Shown: positions 1-8,266, counted from the stretch's first letter. The stretch is 41,487 bases of DNA from Oscillibacter sp. (GCA_003539495.1 DPPB01000027.1:1-41487), one strand, 5' to 3'. Made by a program: numbers and translations. The notes: generated from the sequence alone by a model not told the origin.

Positions 1-21
1 TCATTTTACCTTTTACCTCCT
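1..21 (-). promoter_or_regulatory. RBS and start codon of the next gene of the butyrate operon
   Basis: On the minus strand an AGGAGGT Shine-Dalgarno (complement of 15-21) precedes an ATG whose first base is position 4. Only the start codon of this gene lies in the window. It follows bcd directly, so by analogy with other clostridial butyrate operons it is probably the electron-transfer flavoprotein beta subunit (etfB). That identity is inference; no coding sequence is visible. Confidence 0.55.
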
Positions 22-24
22 ATC

Positions 25-1188
25 TTACTTAACGCCCAGGTGGCTGGAAATGACCATACGCTGGACCTCGCTGGTGCCTTCGTAGATCTCGGTAATCTTG
101 GCGTCACGCATCATGCGCTCCACGGGATACTCACGGGTGTAACCGTAGCCGCCGAACAGCTGCACGGCGCGGCGGGTCACATCGGAAGCAGCCTCAGCGG
201 CGAACAGCTTCGCCATGGCAGCGTCCATGGAGTAGGGCTCGTGATTCTGCTTCTTCATAGCAGCAGCGTACACGACATACTGGGCAGCCTGCATACGGGT
301 GTGCATATCAGCCAGCTGGAACTGGGTGTTCTGGAACTGGGAGATACGCTTACCAAACTGTACGCGCTCCTTGGTGTACTTGATAGCTTCCTCGACGGCG
401 CCTTCGCCCAGACCCAGAGCCTGGGAGGCGATGCCGATACGACCGCCGTCCAGCGTCTTCATGGCGATCTTAAAGCCCTCGCCCTTCTTGCCCAGCATAC
501 GATCCTTGGGGATTACGCAATCCTCGAAAATCAGATCGCAGGTAGAGCTGCCGCGGATACCCATCTTCTTCTCATGCTTGCCCTGGGTGAAGCCGGGGTC
601 GGTCTTCTCCACGATGAAAGCGGAGATCTCCTTCAGGCTGCGGCCGCGCTTGTCGGTGACCTTGCCGGTGACGGCGATGATCACGAAGGTGTCAGCCACG
701 TTACCGTTGGTGATGAAGCACTTGCTGCCGTTGAGGATGTAGTTCTCGCCGGACTCATCCAGGACGGCGGTGGTCTGCTGGCCCTGTGCGTCGGTGCCGG
801 CGCCGGGCTCGGTCAGGCCAAATGCGCCGATCTTGCGGCCGGAGCACAGGTCGGGCAGATACTTCATCTTCTGCTCCTCGGTGCCGTTCTCAAAAATGGG
901 AGCAGCACACAGGGAGGTATGCGCGGAAACGATAACAGCGGTAGTACCGCAAACCTTTGCCAGCTCCTCCACACACATTGCATAGGACAGCACATCGCCG
1001 CCGGCGCCGCCGTACTGCTTGGGGAAGTAAATACCCATCATACCCAGCTTTGCCATCTTCTCGACGGTTTCCATGGGGAAGCGCTCTTCCTCGTCGATTT
1101 CAGCGGCCAGGGGCTTTACTTCGTTCTCTGCAAATTCGCGATACATCTTGCGAACGAGCAGCTGTTCCTTAGTCAGATGGAAATCCAT
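25..1188 (-). CDS. bcd: short-chain acyl-CoA dehydrogenase (butyryl-CoA dehydrogenase type)
   Basis: This is a 387-residue acyl-CoA dehydrogenase, the normal length for the short-chain family. It shows the N-terminal helical domain, the flavin/substrate motif GLTEPGAGTDA near residue 125 and the C-terminal IYEGTSE motif that supplies the catalytic glutamate (about E370). In the family it reduces crotonyl-CoA to butyryl-CoA with FAD, in clostridia usually bifurcating electrons through EtfAB to ferredoxin. The ATG at 1188 is preceded by an AAAGGAG-like site. It lies 23 bp behind hbd on the same strand, so it is probably cotranscribed with crt and hbd. Butyryl-CoA specificity is inferred from this context; the protein alone could act on other short chains. 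Confidence 0.9.
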   Translation of the reverse strand: MDFHLTKEQLLVRKMYREFAENEVKPLAAEIDEEERFPMETVEKMAKLGMMGIYFPKQYGGAGGDVLSYAMCVEELAKVCGTTAVIVSAHTSLCAAPIFENGTEEQKMKYLPDLCSGRKIGAFGLTEPGAGTDAQGQQTTAVLDESGENYILNGSKCFITNGNVADTFVIIAVTGKVTDKRGRSLKEISAFIVEKTDPGFTQGKHEKKMGIRGSSTCDLIFEDCVIPKDRMLGKKGEGFKIAMKTLDGGRIGIASQALGLGEGAVEEAIKYTKERVQFGKRISQFQNTQFQLADMHTRMQAAQYVVYAAAMKKQNHEPYSMDAAMAKLFAAEAASDVTRRAVQLFGGYGYTREYPVERMMRDAKITEIYEGTSEVQRMVISSHLGVK

Positions 1189-1211
1189 ACTCTTTTCTCC
1201 TTTACCGAATT

Positions 1212-2048
1212 TTACTTTTTGTAATTAAAGATACCCTCGCCGGACTTCATGCCCAATTTTCCGGCACGGACCATCTTACGGATCATAACGTTTGCGCGAT
1301 ACTTGCTGTCGTGGGTCTCATTGAACAGCACGTCCATGATGTTCAGCACCACGTCCCAGCCGATCAGGTCGCCCAGGTGCAGGGGGCCCATGGGGTGGTT
1401 GCAGCCCAGCTGCATAGCAATATCGATATCCTCTGCGGAGGCAACGCCTTCCTGCAGAACGCAAACGCCCTCGTTACAATAAGGAATAAGGATCTTGTTG
1501 ACCACGAAGCCGGGAGCCTCATTGACCACCACGGGAGTCTTGCCGATCTCCAGGGACAGGTTCTTGGTCCACTCCACCAGCTCAGCGGGGGTATTGCCGC
1601 CGGCAATCACTTCCACCAGCTTCATAGCAGGCACGGGATTGAAGAAGTGCATGCCCACCAGGGGGTGCTTCAGGCCCTGGGCCATCTCCGTAATGGACAG
1701 AGAGGAAGTGTTGGTAGCGAAAATGGTGCTATCCTTGCACATAGCATCCAGCTTAGCCAGCAGCTCCTTCTTCACGGCCATGTTCTCAGCGACGCACTCG
1801 ATGACCAGATCGGCATCGGCGGCAGCGTCCATCTCCTCCACCAGGATGCGGGACATGATGTCGTCAGCGGCAGCCTGGTCCATCTTGCCCCTTGCAACCT
1901 TCTTAGCCAGAGAGGCAGCCAGCTTATCCTTATGGCGCTGTGCGCTCTGGACGCTGGAAGCATACATCAGAGCGGTGTGGCCCTTCGCTGCGAAAACCTG
2001 GGCAATACCGCTGCCCATAGTGCCTGCGCCAAATACTGCGATTTTCAT
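1212..2048 (-). CDS. hbd: 3-hydroxybutyryl-CoA dehydrogenase
   Basis: This 278-residue protein is the usual size for a single-domain bacterial 3-hydroxyacyl-CoA dehydrogenase. A Rossmann motif GAGTMG occupies residues 7-12. The catalytic histidine lies in GMHFFNP (H134), with conserved NTSS (about 113-116) and NKIL further on. It interconverts acetoacetyl-CoA and 3-hydroxybutyryl-CoA with NAD(P)H, the second step of butyrate formation. The ATG at 2048 has an AGGAGG site seven to eight bases upstream. It sits between crt (72 bp upstream) and bcd (23 bp downstream), all on the minus strand, which fits the butyrate pathway role. Confidence 0.93.
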   Translation of the reverse strand: MKIAVFGAGTMGSGIAQVFAAKGHTALMYASSVQSAQRHKDKLAASLAKKVARGKMDQAAADDIMSRILVEEMDAAADADLVIECVAENMAVKKELLAKLDAMCKDSTIFATNTSSLSITEMAQGLKHPLVGMHFFNPVPAMKLVEVIAGGNTPAELVEWTKNLSLEIGKTPVVVNEAPGFVVNKILIPYCNEGVCVLQEGVASAEDIDIAMQLGCNHPMGPLHLGDLIGWDVVLNIMDVLFNETHDSKYRANVMIRKMVRAGKLGMKSGEGIFNYKK

Positions 2049-2121
2049 AATTGTTTTCCTCCTATTTTAATTATAGTTGTTGGAAACGTTTTAATCATCA
2101 GGCCGGAGCCTGTTAATTAAC

Positions 2122-2901
2122 TTACTTGTTCTGGTAGGGCTCGTGCTTGCGCTTTTCCAGGAAAGCGCCCATGCCCTCCTTCTGATCGGCGCTCTCAAAG
2201 CAGCTGCCGAACAGCTTCTCCTCGATGACCACGGCGGCGTCCATATCCACCTGCAGGCCATCGTTAATGGCCTTCTTGCAGGCCCGCACGGCGATGGGTG
2301 CGTTCTTTGCGATGGTGGCGGCCAGCTTCTCCGCGGCGGGCATCAGCTCCTCCAGGGGATAGACGGCGTTCACCAGACCGATGCGCATAGCCTCGTCAGC
2401 CTTGATATTCTTAGCAGTGTAGATCAGCTGCTTTGCCATGCCGGGGCCTACCAAACGGGCCAGCCGCTGGGTGCCGCCGAAGCCCGGGGTGATGCCCAGA
2501 CCCGCTTCCGGTTGGCCGAATACAGCAGTGTCGGCACAGATACGGATGTCGCAGCTCATGGAAAGCTCACAGCCGCCGCCCAGTGCAAAGCCGTTCACAG
2601 CGGCGATGGTGGGAATGGGCAGGGTCTCCAGCTTGCGGAACACGTCATTGCCCTTCTTTCCGAAGGCTTCGCCGCCGGCCTTAGTGAGCGTGCTCATCTC
2701 GCCGATATCGGCGCCGGCCACAAAAGCCTTTTCACCGCAGCCCGTGAGCACCAGTGCGCGAATCTCCTCATCGGCCTTCACCAGCTCCACCAGCTCGTTC
2801 AGATCCTCCAGGACCTGAGAGTTCAAGGCGTTGAGGGCCTTGGGGCGGTTGATGGTAGCCACAGCAATGTTGCCTTTTTTCTCTAACAGAACATTGGTCA
2901 C
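2122..2901 (-). CDS. crt: enoyl-CoA hydratase / 3-hydroxybutyryl-CoA dehydratase (crotonase)
   Basis: A 259-residue crotonase-family protein. The oxyanion-hole segment VAGADIGEM (61-69) and the second segment GFALGGGCELSM (104-115) are intact, and the two catalytic glutamates are visible (E112 and E132 in FGQPEAGLG). The family dehydrates 3-hydroxybutyryl-CoA to crotonyl-CoA. The start is a GTG at 2901 because an AAGGAGGAG site stands correctly in front of it and the sequence begins MTNVLLE as in many crotonases. It is the first gene of the crt-hbd-bcd operon and has its own promoter about 110 bases upstream. No thiolase gene is next to it, so that step must be encoded elsewhere. Confidence 0.93.
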   Translation of the reverse strand: MTNVLLEKKGNIAVATINRPKALNALNSQVLEDLNELVELVKADEEIRALVLTGCGEKAFVAGADIGEMSTLTKAGGEAFGKKGNDVFRKLETLPIPTIAAVNGFALGGGCELSMSCDIRICADTAVFGQPEAGLGITPGFGGTQRLARLVGPGMAKQLIYTAKNIKADEAMRIGLVNAVYPLEELMPAAEKLAATIAKNAPIAVRACKKAINDGLQVDMDAAVVIEEKLFGSCFESADQKEGMGAFLEKRKHEPYQNK

Positions 2902-2920
2902 GATAGCTCCTCCTTCTACT

Positions 2921-2937
2921 CTGCGGCCCGGCCGCAG
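2921..2937 (-). other. GC-rich hairpin in the crt leader
   Basis: CTGCGGC-CCG-GCCGCAG forms a perfect 7-bp stem in the crt 5' leader, about 20 bases ahead of the Shine-Dalgarno, and a further partial GGCCGC copy follows. There is no U-run, so it is not an intrinsic terminator. It may stabilise the message or be incidental. Confidence 0.4.
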
Positions 2938-3018
2938 CCCGGCCGCCTGTCGCAGATCGCTTTGTCAGGGCAATCCTGTCTGCTTTTGCGCGTTATGGAA
3001 GCCCTTTCATACAGCATC

Positions 3019-3047
3019 ATTATAGTATCTCGTTTAATTTTTATCAA
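3019..3047 (-). promoter_or_regulatory. sigma-A-type promoter of the crt-hbd-bcd operon
   Basis: Read on the minus strand: TTGATA (3047-3042), a 17-base spacer and TATAAT (3024-3019). This is near consensus. The start would lie near 3012, giving a leader of about 110 bases. The 360-base gap between crt and trmB (2902-3261) holds this promoter, the crt leader hairpin and the trmB promoter, with no gene visible. Confidence 0.75.
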
Positions 3048-3180
3048 GTGTTTCCCGACCATCTTTTTTGAATTTGACATATCGCACAAAACAAAGCGGC
3101 AATCTTTGCACACTTTTCAAGTCATTCCTCCAACGCCTGCCGTTTCCGCCGGTTTTTTCCGGTGAAAAAGATATTATCCG

Positions 3181-3210
3181 TTTACAGGGCGCAGTATTTT
3201 GTGGTATGAT
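3181..3210 (+). promoter_or_regulatory. promoter of trmB
   Basis: TTTACA at 3181-3186, an 18-base spacer and TATGAT at 3205-3210, with a TGG extended -10 element immediately in front. The predicted start near 3217 leaves a leader of about 45 bases before the trmB ATG. Confidence 0.65.
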
Positions 3211-3261
3211 GTCGCAGAAATCGCCCCGCGCTGCCGGGGCAAGAGCCGGGAGGATACCCAA

Positions 3262-3936
3262 ATGCGTATGCGAAAAAAGAAGAATCTGCACCCTCGCATG
3301 GACGCCTGCGAGAGCTGCTGGATCCGCCAGCCGGAGGCCATGCGGGGCCATTGGCGGGAGCTGTATCCCCAGGCGCAGAGGCTGGAGGTGGAGCTGGGCT
3401 GCGGCAAGGGCCGCTTCACCGCCGGAACGGCGAAGGCCCGGCCGGACACGCTGCTCATTGCCGTGGAGAAGGTGCCTGACGCCATGGTGGTGGCCATGGA
3501 GCGGGTCATCGGTGAGGGGCTGAATAATGTGTTCTTCATCGATGCGGACGCCGCCCTGCTGCCGGAGCTGTTCGCCCCTGGCGAGGTGGATCGCTTGTAC
3601 ATTAATTTCTGCGATCCCTGGCCCAAGAGCAACCAGAAAAAGCGCCGGTTGACCCACGGGAATTTCCTGAAAAAATATCGCCAGGTGCTGAAAGGCGGCG
3701 GACAGATTCATTTCAAAACCGACAACGATAAGCTCTTTGATTGGTCCGTGGAGGAGATCCCGCAGTTCGGCTTCACCCTGTCTGATGTGACCCGGGACCT
3801 CCACGCAGGCGGCCCCGTGGGCGTGATGACGGATTACGAAGCGAAATTTTACACCGAGGGCAAGAGCATCAACCGCTGCGTCGCCACCATGGTGGATTGG
3901 ACCGAGCCGGAGGCCGCTGCCAGGGGCGAGGCATAA
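3262..3936 (+). CDS. trmB: tRNA (guanine-N7-)-methyltransferase TrmB
   Basis: A 224-residue SAM-dependent methyltransferase that makes 7-methylguanosine at position 46 of tRNAs. The SAM-binding motif ELGCGKGRF is near residue 50. The family hallmark FCDPWPKS, followed by KKRRLTHGNFL and HFKTDND, is intact. The ATG at 3262 is preferred over an upstream in-frame ATG at 3199: it has a GGGAGGA site, and the upstream start would overlap the -10 promoter region. It is a single gene, ended by a strong hairpin shared with the convergent membrane-protein gene. Confidence 0.92.
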   Translation: MRMRKKKNLHPRMDACESCWIRQPEAMRGHWRELYPQAQRLEVELGCGKGRFTAGTAKARPDTLLIAVEKVPDAMVVAMERVIGEGLNNVFFIDADAALLPELFAPGEVDRLYINFCDPWPKSNQKKRRLTHGNFLKKYRQVLKGGGQIHFKTDNDKLFDWSVEEIPQFGFTLSDVTRDLHAGGPVGVMTDYEAKFYTEGKSINRCVATMVDWTEPEAAARGEA

Positions 3937-3956
3937 CCCCCATCATCCCCCAAATC

Positions 3957-3993
3957 GCCCCCACATCCGAAACGGATGTGGGGGCATTTTTTT
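3957..3993. terminator. intrinsic terminator between trmB and the convergent YhhN-family gene
   Basis: A perfect 13-bp stem (3957-3969 with 3973-3985) with an AAA loop is followed by a run of seven T on the plus strand, so it ends trmB. The last T bases overlap the stop codon of the minus-strand gene (3992-3994). Its effect on the opposite strand would be weaker. Confidence 0.85.
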
Positions 3994-4648
3994 ATCGGAC
4001 CGCCGCGATATATCCTGCGCACAGCATAAATTGCCCGGCAAAATACAGCAGCCAGTTCAGGTCCGCCAGCAGGATGTGGGGCTTTTGGTAGTTCCAAATC
4101 CCCAGCACCATGTCCGACAGGAAGAACAGCAATCCTCCCGCTCCCAACAGGATCCCGCCGGCAGTCCCGGTCAGCACAATGGCGGTGGACAGGCTCTTGG
4201 CCGCCGTAGTCGCCACCAGTACGGTGTAAATGGTCAGCCATGGGTCGTTGGCAGAAGTATTCCACTGTCCGATCCCCTTGAGAGCTATGGCCAGGGTCAG
4301 CAGCCCGGCCAGCGCCGCCGCCGCGCTCCAGTGAAACGCAGCCAGCTGAAGCTGGGCCGCGATGTTGCACAGCTGTCCCAAGCCAAACAGCACGATACCC
4401 TTTGTAAATTTTTTTACATCCCGGCGGATGTACTGCAAATAGAAGTCGCCCCCGGCGCATAGCAGCATCCCCACCGCTGCCGTCAGCAGCACCGGGGAAA
4501 ACCGCCGCGCCAGCGCCACGGTCAGGCATAGGGTCAGCGTCATGGTTAGTGTAATCTTCAGTGCGGTAGCAGCCCGGAACCGGTATTGATTCTCCTGCCG
4601 GATATACAGCAAGAAGCACAGGGCAAAGGGGATCAGAACAAACTGCAT
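3992..4648 (-). CDS. YhhN/TMEM86-family multipass membrane protein
   Basis: A 218-residue, strongly hydrophobic protein with about eight predicted membrane segments. The order of motifs, including MLLCAGGDFYL (about 60-70) and LLFFLSDMVLG (about 175-185), matches the YhhN/TMEM86 family. Mammalian members are lysoplasmalogenases; bacterial members are mostly uncharacterised, so a lipid-hydrolase role here is only suggested by family. The conserved aspartates in GGDFYL and LSDMVLG resemble the proposed catalytic residues. The ATG at 4648 has a GGGAGGA site; an upstream in-frame start lacks support. It stands alone with its own promoter. Confidence 0.7.
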   Translation of the reverse strand: MQFVLIPFALCFLLYIRQENQYRFRAATALKITLTMTLTLCLTVALARRFSPVLLTAAVGMLLCAGGDFYLQYIRRDVKKFTKGIVLFGLGQLCNIAAQLQLAAFHWSAAAALAGLLTLAIALKGIGQWNTSANDPWLTIYTVLVATTAAKSLSTAIVLTGTAGGILLGAGGLLFFLSDMVLGIWNYQKPHILLADLNWLLYFAGQFMLCAGYIAAVR

Positions 4649-4708
4649 AGTGTCCTCCCGTCTTTCCCCGCCGCTTCTCGGTCGGGGCAATCAAATGTAC
4701 CGGATACA

Positions 4709-4737
4709 AGTATACCATACATTTTAATTTCACGCAA
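4709..4737 (-). promoter_or_regulatory. promoter of the YhhN-family gene
   Basis: On the minus strand: TTGCGT (4737-4732), a 17-base spacer and TATACT (4714-4709), with a TGG extended -10. Predicted start is about 55 bases ahead of the ATG at 4648. Confidence 0.6.
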
Positions 4738-4841
4738 GGAAAAGCGGACGATGCTGCCGCTCAGCGTGTCGAAGATATTTTTCATTATGCCGACTAATTC
4801 TTTGAAGCGTTTTTAAAGGTCCCAAAACTGCTGATTTTATA

Positions 4842-5011
4842 GTGCGGGACACCCTCCCTGGATCTCCCGCACACGCCCTTCCATACCGTAATCATAATTG
4901 ACTCACTTTATCGGCAGATAGAAAGCGGCAGCATCAGCTGCCGCTTTCTGTCTGTCAAGCTGCCGAAATAGTCTATCATTGCGAAGCCAGTGCGCACGCT
5001 GGCTTCACAAT
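4842..5011. repeat. cluster of three palindromes in a gene-free gap
   Basis: The gap 4738-5137 contains no credible gene but three inverted repeats. The first is an 8-bp repeat, 4842-4849 with 4865-4872. The second is a 13-bp perfect stem, 4920-4932 with 4937-4949, extended outward and enclosed by TCGGCAG/CTGCCGA (4911-4966). The third is a 14-bp imperfect palindrome at 4978-5011 built around GAAGCCAG/CTGGCTTC. None carries a T-run, so they are not ordinary terminators. They look like mobile repetitive palindromes, which only a genome-wide copy count could show. Confidence 0.5.
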
Positions 5012-5137
5012 CTATTTCCCTACCGTATGTCTTGCATTTTTACGCAGTTTTGTATATGAAAGCTATGGATTCACACATCGCTTCGCGCCTTGAAATGAAA
5101 GGAGCAGGTTTTTCGGCGGCTATTTTATGTTTTGTTA

Positions 5138-6484
5138 TTATTTCTCCTCAAAATATTCTGCGCCGGCTCCGCAGAGAGGACATTTGTAATCCTCGGGCAG
5201 GGTATCGCCCTCATACACATAGCCGCAGACCTTGCACACGAACCGCTTCTTTTTCTTCCCTTCTGCATCCTTTGCCGTAGGAGCAGCCTTCACATCCTTG
5301 GCCAGCACTGCTGCCAGCCGCTCCAGCTGCATAGCCTGATCCTCTCTCAGGGCGGAGCGGATGGAGAAGGTGTCCTCTATCTGCGTCCAATCCTTCAAGC
5401 CCTGCAGGATCTTCCCCATTTCCCGGCCGCTGACGGGAGCCCAGGAGCCGTTCTCCAGCAGCACCATCCGTCGGCCCCTCAGCCCATGGGCGGCAATGTC
5501 CCGCAGCAGCTCGTCCATGGTGATAAATACCCCGGCGTTATAGGTCGGTGCGGCGAACACCAGGTGACTATATCGGAATGCCGCCGACAGAATGTAGGAC
5601 GATGGGGTTACGGAGGTGTCGAACATCTGCACCTTTATCCCCTGCTCCGCCAGGCGGCAGGCCAGGATATTGGCTGCACACTCCGTATCCCCGTAAATGG
5701 AGGCGTAGGCGATCATCACGCCCTGCACCTCCGGCTCGTACCGGCTCCACAGGTCGTGCTTGCCGAGAATATATTCCAAATCTCTCCGCCAAACAAAGCC
5801 GTGGAGCGGCAGAATCATCCTGATCTCCAGCCCGGCCGCCTTCTGCAGCACTGCCTGCACCTGGGAGCCGTATTTCCCCACGATATTGGTGTAGTACCGG
5901 CGGCACTCGTCCAGATAGTCCCGGTCAAAATCCACCTCGTCGGCATAGAGGTGGCCGTTCAGGGCGCCGAAGCAGCCGAAGGCATCCGCCGACAGCAGCA
6001 GCTTGTCGGTACGGTCGTAGGTCATCATCACCTCCGGCCAGTGTACCATAGGGGCCATCACGAACTGCAGGGTATGCCGTCCTGTGCAGAGGGTATCCCC
6101 CTCCTTACACACATGGATGCGGTCATCATAGGCGTGGCCGAAGAACTGGCCGATCATGGTCTTGGCCATTGCGGTACACAGGATCTGCACCTCCGGGAAA
6201 CGCAGCACCAGGTCCTCCAGCTCGGCGGTGTGATCGGGCTCCATATGGTGTACCACGATATAGTCCAGCGTCCGCCCGCTTAGCGTGTGCAGCAGGTTTT
6301 CCCTGAACTGCCGGATCACCTGGGCATCCACCGTGTCAAAGAGCACGGTTTTTTCATCCAGCAGCAGGTAGCTGTTATAGGAAACGCCCTCCGGCACACC
6401 GAATACGCCCTCAAACACCGCCAGGCGTCGGCTGTCCGCACCGATCCAGGTGTAGTCCTCATTCACTTTTCTGACACAGTACAT
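5138..6484 (-). CDS. flavodiiron protein (FprA type) with C-terminal rubredoxin domain
   Basis: A 448-residue A-type flavoprotein that reduces oxygen to water and/or nitric oxide to nitrous oxide in the cytoplasm of anaerobes. The metallo-beta-lactamase-like domain carries the full diiron ligand set: H80-x-E82-x-D84-H85, H148, D167 and H228. A flavodoxin-like FMN domain spans about 255-395. A lysine-rich linker leads to a rubredoxin module with CKVCG and CPLCG in the last 40 residues, so the electron donor is fused on. The ATG at 6484 has a GGGAGGA site; a longer in-frame start at 6556 lacks one. A TATAAT -10 (complement of 6516-6521) lies just upstream with a poor -35. Confidence 0.92.
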   Translation of the reverse strand: MYCVRKVNEDYTWIGADSRRLAVFEGVFGVPEGVSYNSYLLLDEKTVLFDTVDAQVIRQFRENLLHTLSGRTLDYIVVHHMEPDHTAELEDLVLRFPEVQILCTAMAKTMIGQFFGHAYDDRIHVCKEGDTLCTGRHTLQFVMAPMVHWPEVMMTYDRTDKLLLSADAFGCFGALNGHLYADEVDFDRDYLDECRRYYTNIVGKYGSQVQAVLQKAAGLEIRMILPLHGFVWRRDLEYILGKHDLWSRYEPEVQGVMIAYASIYGDTECAANILACRLAEQGIKVQMFDTSVTPSSYILSAAFRYSHLVFAAPTYNAGVFITMDELLRDIAAHGLRGRRMVLLENGSWAPVSGREMGKILQGLKDWTQIEDTFSIRSALREDQAMQLERLAAVLAKDVKAAPTAKDAEGKKKKRFVCKVCGYVYEGDTLPEDYKCPLCGAGAEYFEEK

Positions 6485-6696
6485 ATAGCATCCTCCCACT
6501 TTCGGATTTTTTCTCATTATAACGCAACCAAAGCCCAAAGTACAGCAAAAAAACATCTCCGCACAAAACTCGGCTGAAAAGAATTCTTTCTGCCATACCT
6601 CTTTCTCTTATCCCCGGCAGCATATCCGGATCACCAGATGATGAGGCTCGTCCCGAGCTTTCCCGATTTTTTCGTCGATCCGACGAAGATTTCCTC

Positions 6697-6725
6697 TTGA
6701 AAACCGGATGGGAATATGATATAAA
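6697..6725 (+). promoter_or_regulatory. promoter of pheST
   Basis: TTGAAA (6697-6702), a 17-base spacer and TATAAA (6720-6725). A start near 6732 places the whole T-box leader downstream. Between the flavodiiron gene and this promoter (6485-6696) only the divergent -10 and a small hairpin, TTCGTCG-ATC-CGACGAA at 6671-6687, are visible. Confidence 0.7.
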
Positions 6726-6731
6726 GAAGTA

Positions 6732-6975
6732 GATTAAAAGCGTGGAACGGGAAAATCCGCACATACACGGCTTCTAAGAGAGGGTCAGTCACCGGCTGCA
6801 AGCTGGCCCGTGGCCGTCTGCGGTGTTCGCCCGGGAGCTGCCGCGAGGAAATGCGCGGCCGGGTCATCCTCCGTTATGGGGAAACGAGTGCGCAGGGCCT
6901 TCCTGCGAATTTGGGTGGTACCACGGAACGCTGTATGCCTTTCGTCCCTTAGTTTTGGGGAGGAAAGGCATTTTT
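6732..6975 (+). promoter_or_regulatory. T-box riboswitch (phenylalanine specificity proposed)
   Basis: The conserved T-box sequence GGGTGGTACCACGGAA lies at 6913-6928, directly ahead of a terminator hairpin, the standard T-box arrangement. About 180 bases of structured RNA precede it, including the GGCTGCAAGC element at 6794-6803, which resembles the distal stem I loop. A TTC triplet at 6826-6828 is in a plausible specifier position and is the codon expected for a pheS leader. Uncharged tRNA-Phe would pair with specifier and T-box, favour the antiterminator and allow pheST transcription. The T-box call is firm; the exact specifier position is inferred. Confidence 0.88.
6936..6975 (+). terminator. 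T-box-controlled terminator of pheST
   Basis: TGCCTTTC (6936-6943) pairs with GAAAGGCA (6963-6970), with additional CCC/GGG pairing inside, followed by TTTTT at 6971-6975. It competes with the antiterminator formed by the T-box sequence just upstream. Confidence 0.85.
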
Positions 6976-6979
6976 GCTG

Positions 6980-7192
6980 TCGAAAAATCCTGTGAAATTT
7001 TCTGGCAAAGAGATGGCAGCCTGCTGCGCGCACAATTTTGAGCCTATGGCTCAAAATTCCACCACTTCCCGCCTGAGCGGTTTTTCCCCATGCGCATATC
7101 GCGGTGAAAAATGATCCCATTTTTTCGCCTGCGGGCGCAAACTCTGCGAGGTTTTTTGACAAACTGACTTTTTTAACAAGCTGACTTTTTGT
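6980..7192. repeat. extra AT-rich leader block between the T-box terminator and pheS, probable interspersed repeat
   Basis: About 210 bases separate the terminator from the pheS Shine-Dalgarno, more than a T-box leader needs. The block holds a perfect 11-bp palindrome with TAT loop (7034-7044 with 7048-7058) and two near-identical 15-mers ending in CTGACTTTTT (7159-7173 and 7176-7190, one mismatch). No credible coding sequence is present. The block resembles intergenic repeats I recall from Oscillospiraceae genomes; this is from memory and unverified. Confidence 0.45.
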
Positions 7193-7210
7193 AAGGAGGA
7201 ACCATTACCG

Positions 7211-8248
7211 ATGAAAGAAAAGCTGAACGCTCTGCTCCAGGAGGGCAGGGAGAAGATCCTGGCAGCGAAGAACGAGACGGAGCTGCAGGACATCAAGGCT
7301 GCCATTTTGGGCAAGCAGGGTGACCTGACGGCGCTGCTGAAGGAGGTACCCAAGCTGGATGTTTCCCTGCGCCCGGAGATGGGCAAGGCCGTGAACCAGG
7401 CCAAGGCCCAGCTTACCGAGCTCATTGAGCAGCACCGAAACGGCTTAAAGCTCAAGGCCTCCCAGATCGACGCGGATTTTGACATCTCCGTCCCCGGCTA
7501 CCTGCCCCCCGCCGGCGGTCTGCACCCCATCACCCAGATGTGCTACGACCTCAATGACGCCTTCCGCTCCATGGGCTTTGAGATCTACGAGGAGGACGAC
7601 ATCACCAGCGAGCTTTACGGCTTCGATAATCTGAACTTCCCCCCCAACCATCCCGCCCGGGAGAGTATGGACACCTATTGGCTCTCTGGCCATGACAAGG
7701 GCGAGTGCTGGGATAAGCTCTGCCTGCGCCCCCACCTCACCGGCGGCTCCGTGCGCTATATGCAGACCCACAAGCCCCCCTACCGCTTTGTGTACCCCGG
7801 CCGGGTGTACCGCAACGAGACCACCGATGCCCGCCACGAGCGCGCCTTCTTCCAGTATGAGGCGCTGATCGTGGATAAGGACTTCACCTTCGCCTCCGGC
7901 AAGGTGATGATACAGAGCATTCTCTCCAAGGTCTTTGGCCGGGAGGTGCCGGTGCGGATGCGCGCAGGCTTCTTCCCCTTTGTGGAGCCGGGCTTTGAAA
8001 TCGACATGGGCTGCCTGGTCTGCGGCGGCAAGGGCTGCTCGGTTTGCAAGCAGGTGGGCTGGATCGAGATCATGCCCGGCGGCACCCCCCACCCCAATGT
8101 TCTCCGGGCGGCGGGGCTGGACCCGGATGAGTACACCGGCTTCTATGTAAACATCGGCCTGGATAGACTTGTGATGATGCGCTACGGCGTGGACGATGTG
8201 CGCCTGTTCCACAGCGCCGACCTGCGCTTTTTGAAGCAGTTCCATTAA
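7211..8248 (+). CDS. pheS: phenylalanine--tRNA ligase alpha subunit
   Basis: A 345-residue alpha subunit of the alpha2-beta2 phenylalanyl-tRNA synthetase, normal length. An N-terminal coiled-coil (about 1-85) precedes the class II catalytic domain. Visible motifs are FPPNHPARESMDTYWL, the motif-2 region with RNETTDARHE, the CxxCxGxGCxxC segment before GWIEIMPGG, and motif 3, GLDRLVMMRYGVDDVR near the C-terminus. The ATG at 7211 follows an AAGGAGG site. It is under T-box control and 18 bp ahead of pheT. Confidence 0.97.
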   Translation: MKEKLNALLQEGREKILAAKNETELQDIKAAILGKQGDLTALLKEVPKLDVSLRPEMGKAVNQAKAQLTELIEQHRNGLKLKASQIDADFDISVPGYLPPAGGLHPITQMCYDLNDAFRSMGFEIYEEDDITSELYGFDNLNFPPNHPARESMDTYWLSGHDKGECWDKLCLRPHLTGGSVRYMQTHKPPYRFVYPGRVYRNETTDARHERAFFQYEALIVDKDFTFASGKVMIQSILSKVFGREVPVRMRAGFFPFVEPGFEIDMGCLVCGGKGCSVCKQVGWIEIMPGGTPHPNVLRAAGLDPDEYTGFYVNIGLDRLVMMRYGVDDVRLFHSADLRFLKQFH

Positions 8249-8266
8249 TAAGGAGGGTTTTACGCA

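Noticed and set aside
40..1224. Plus-strand 394-codon frame opposite bcd
   Set aside because: Shadow frame; the minus-strand acyl-CoA dehydrogenase has all family motifs.
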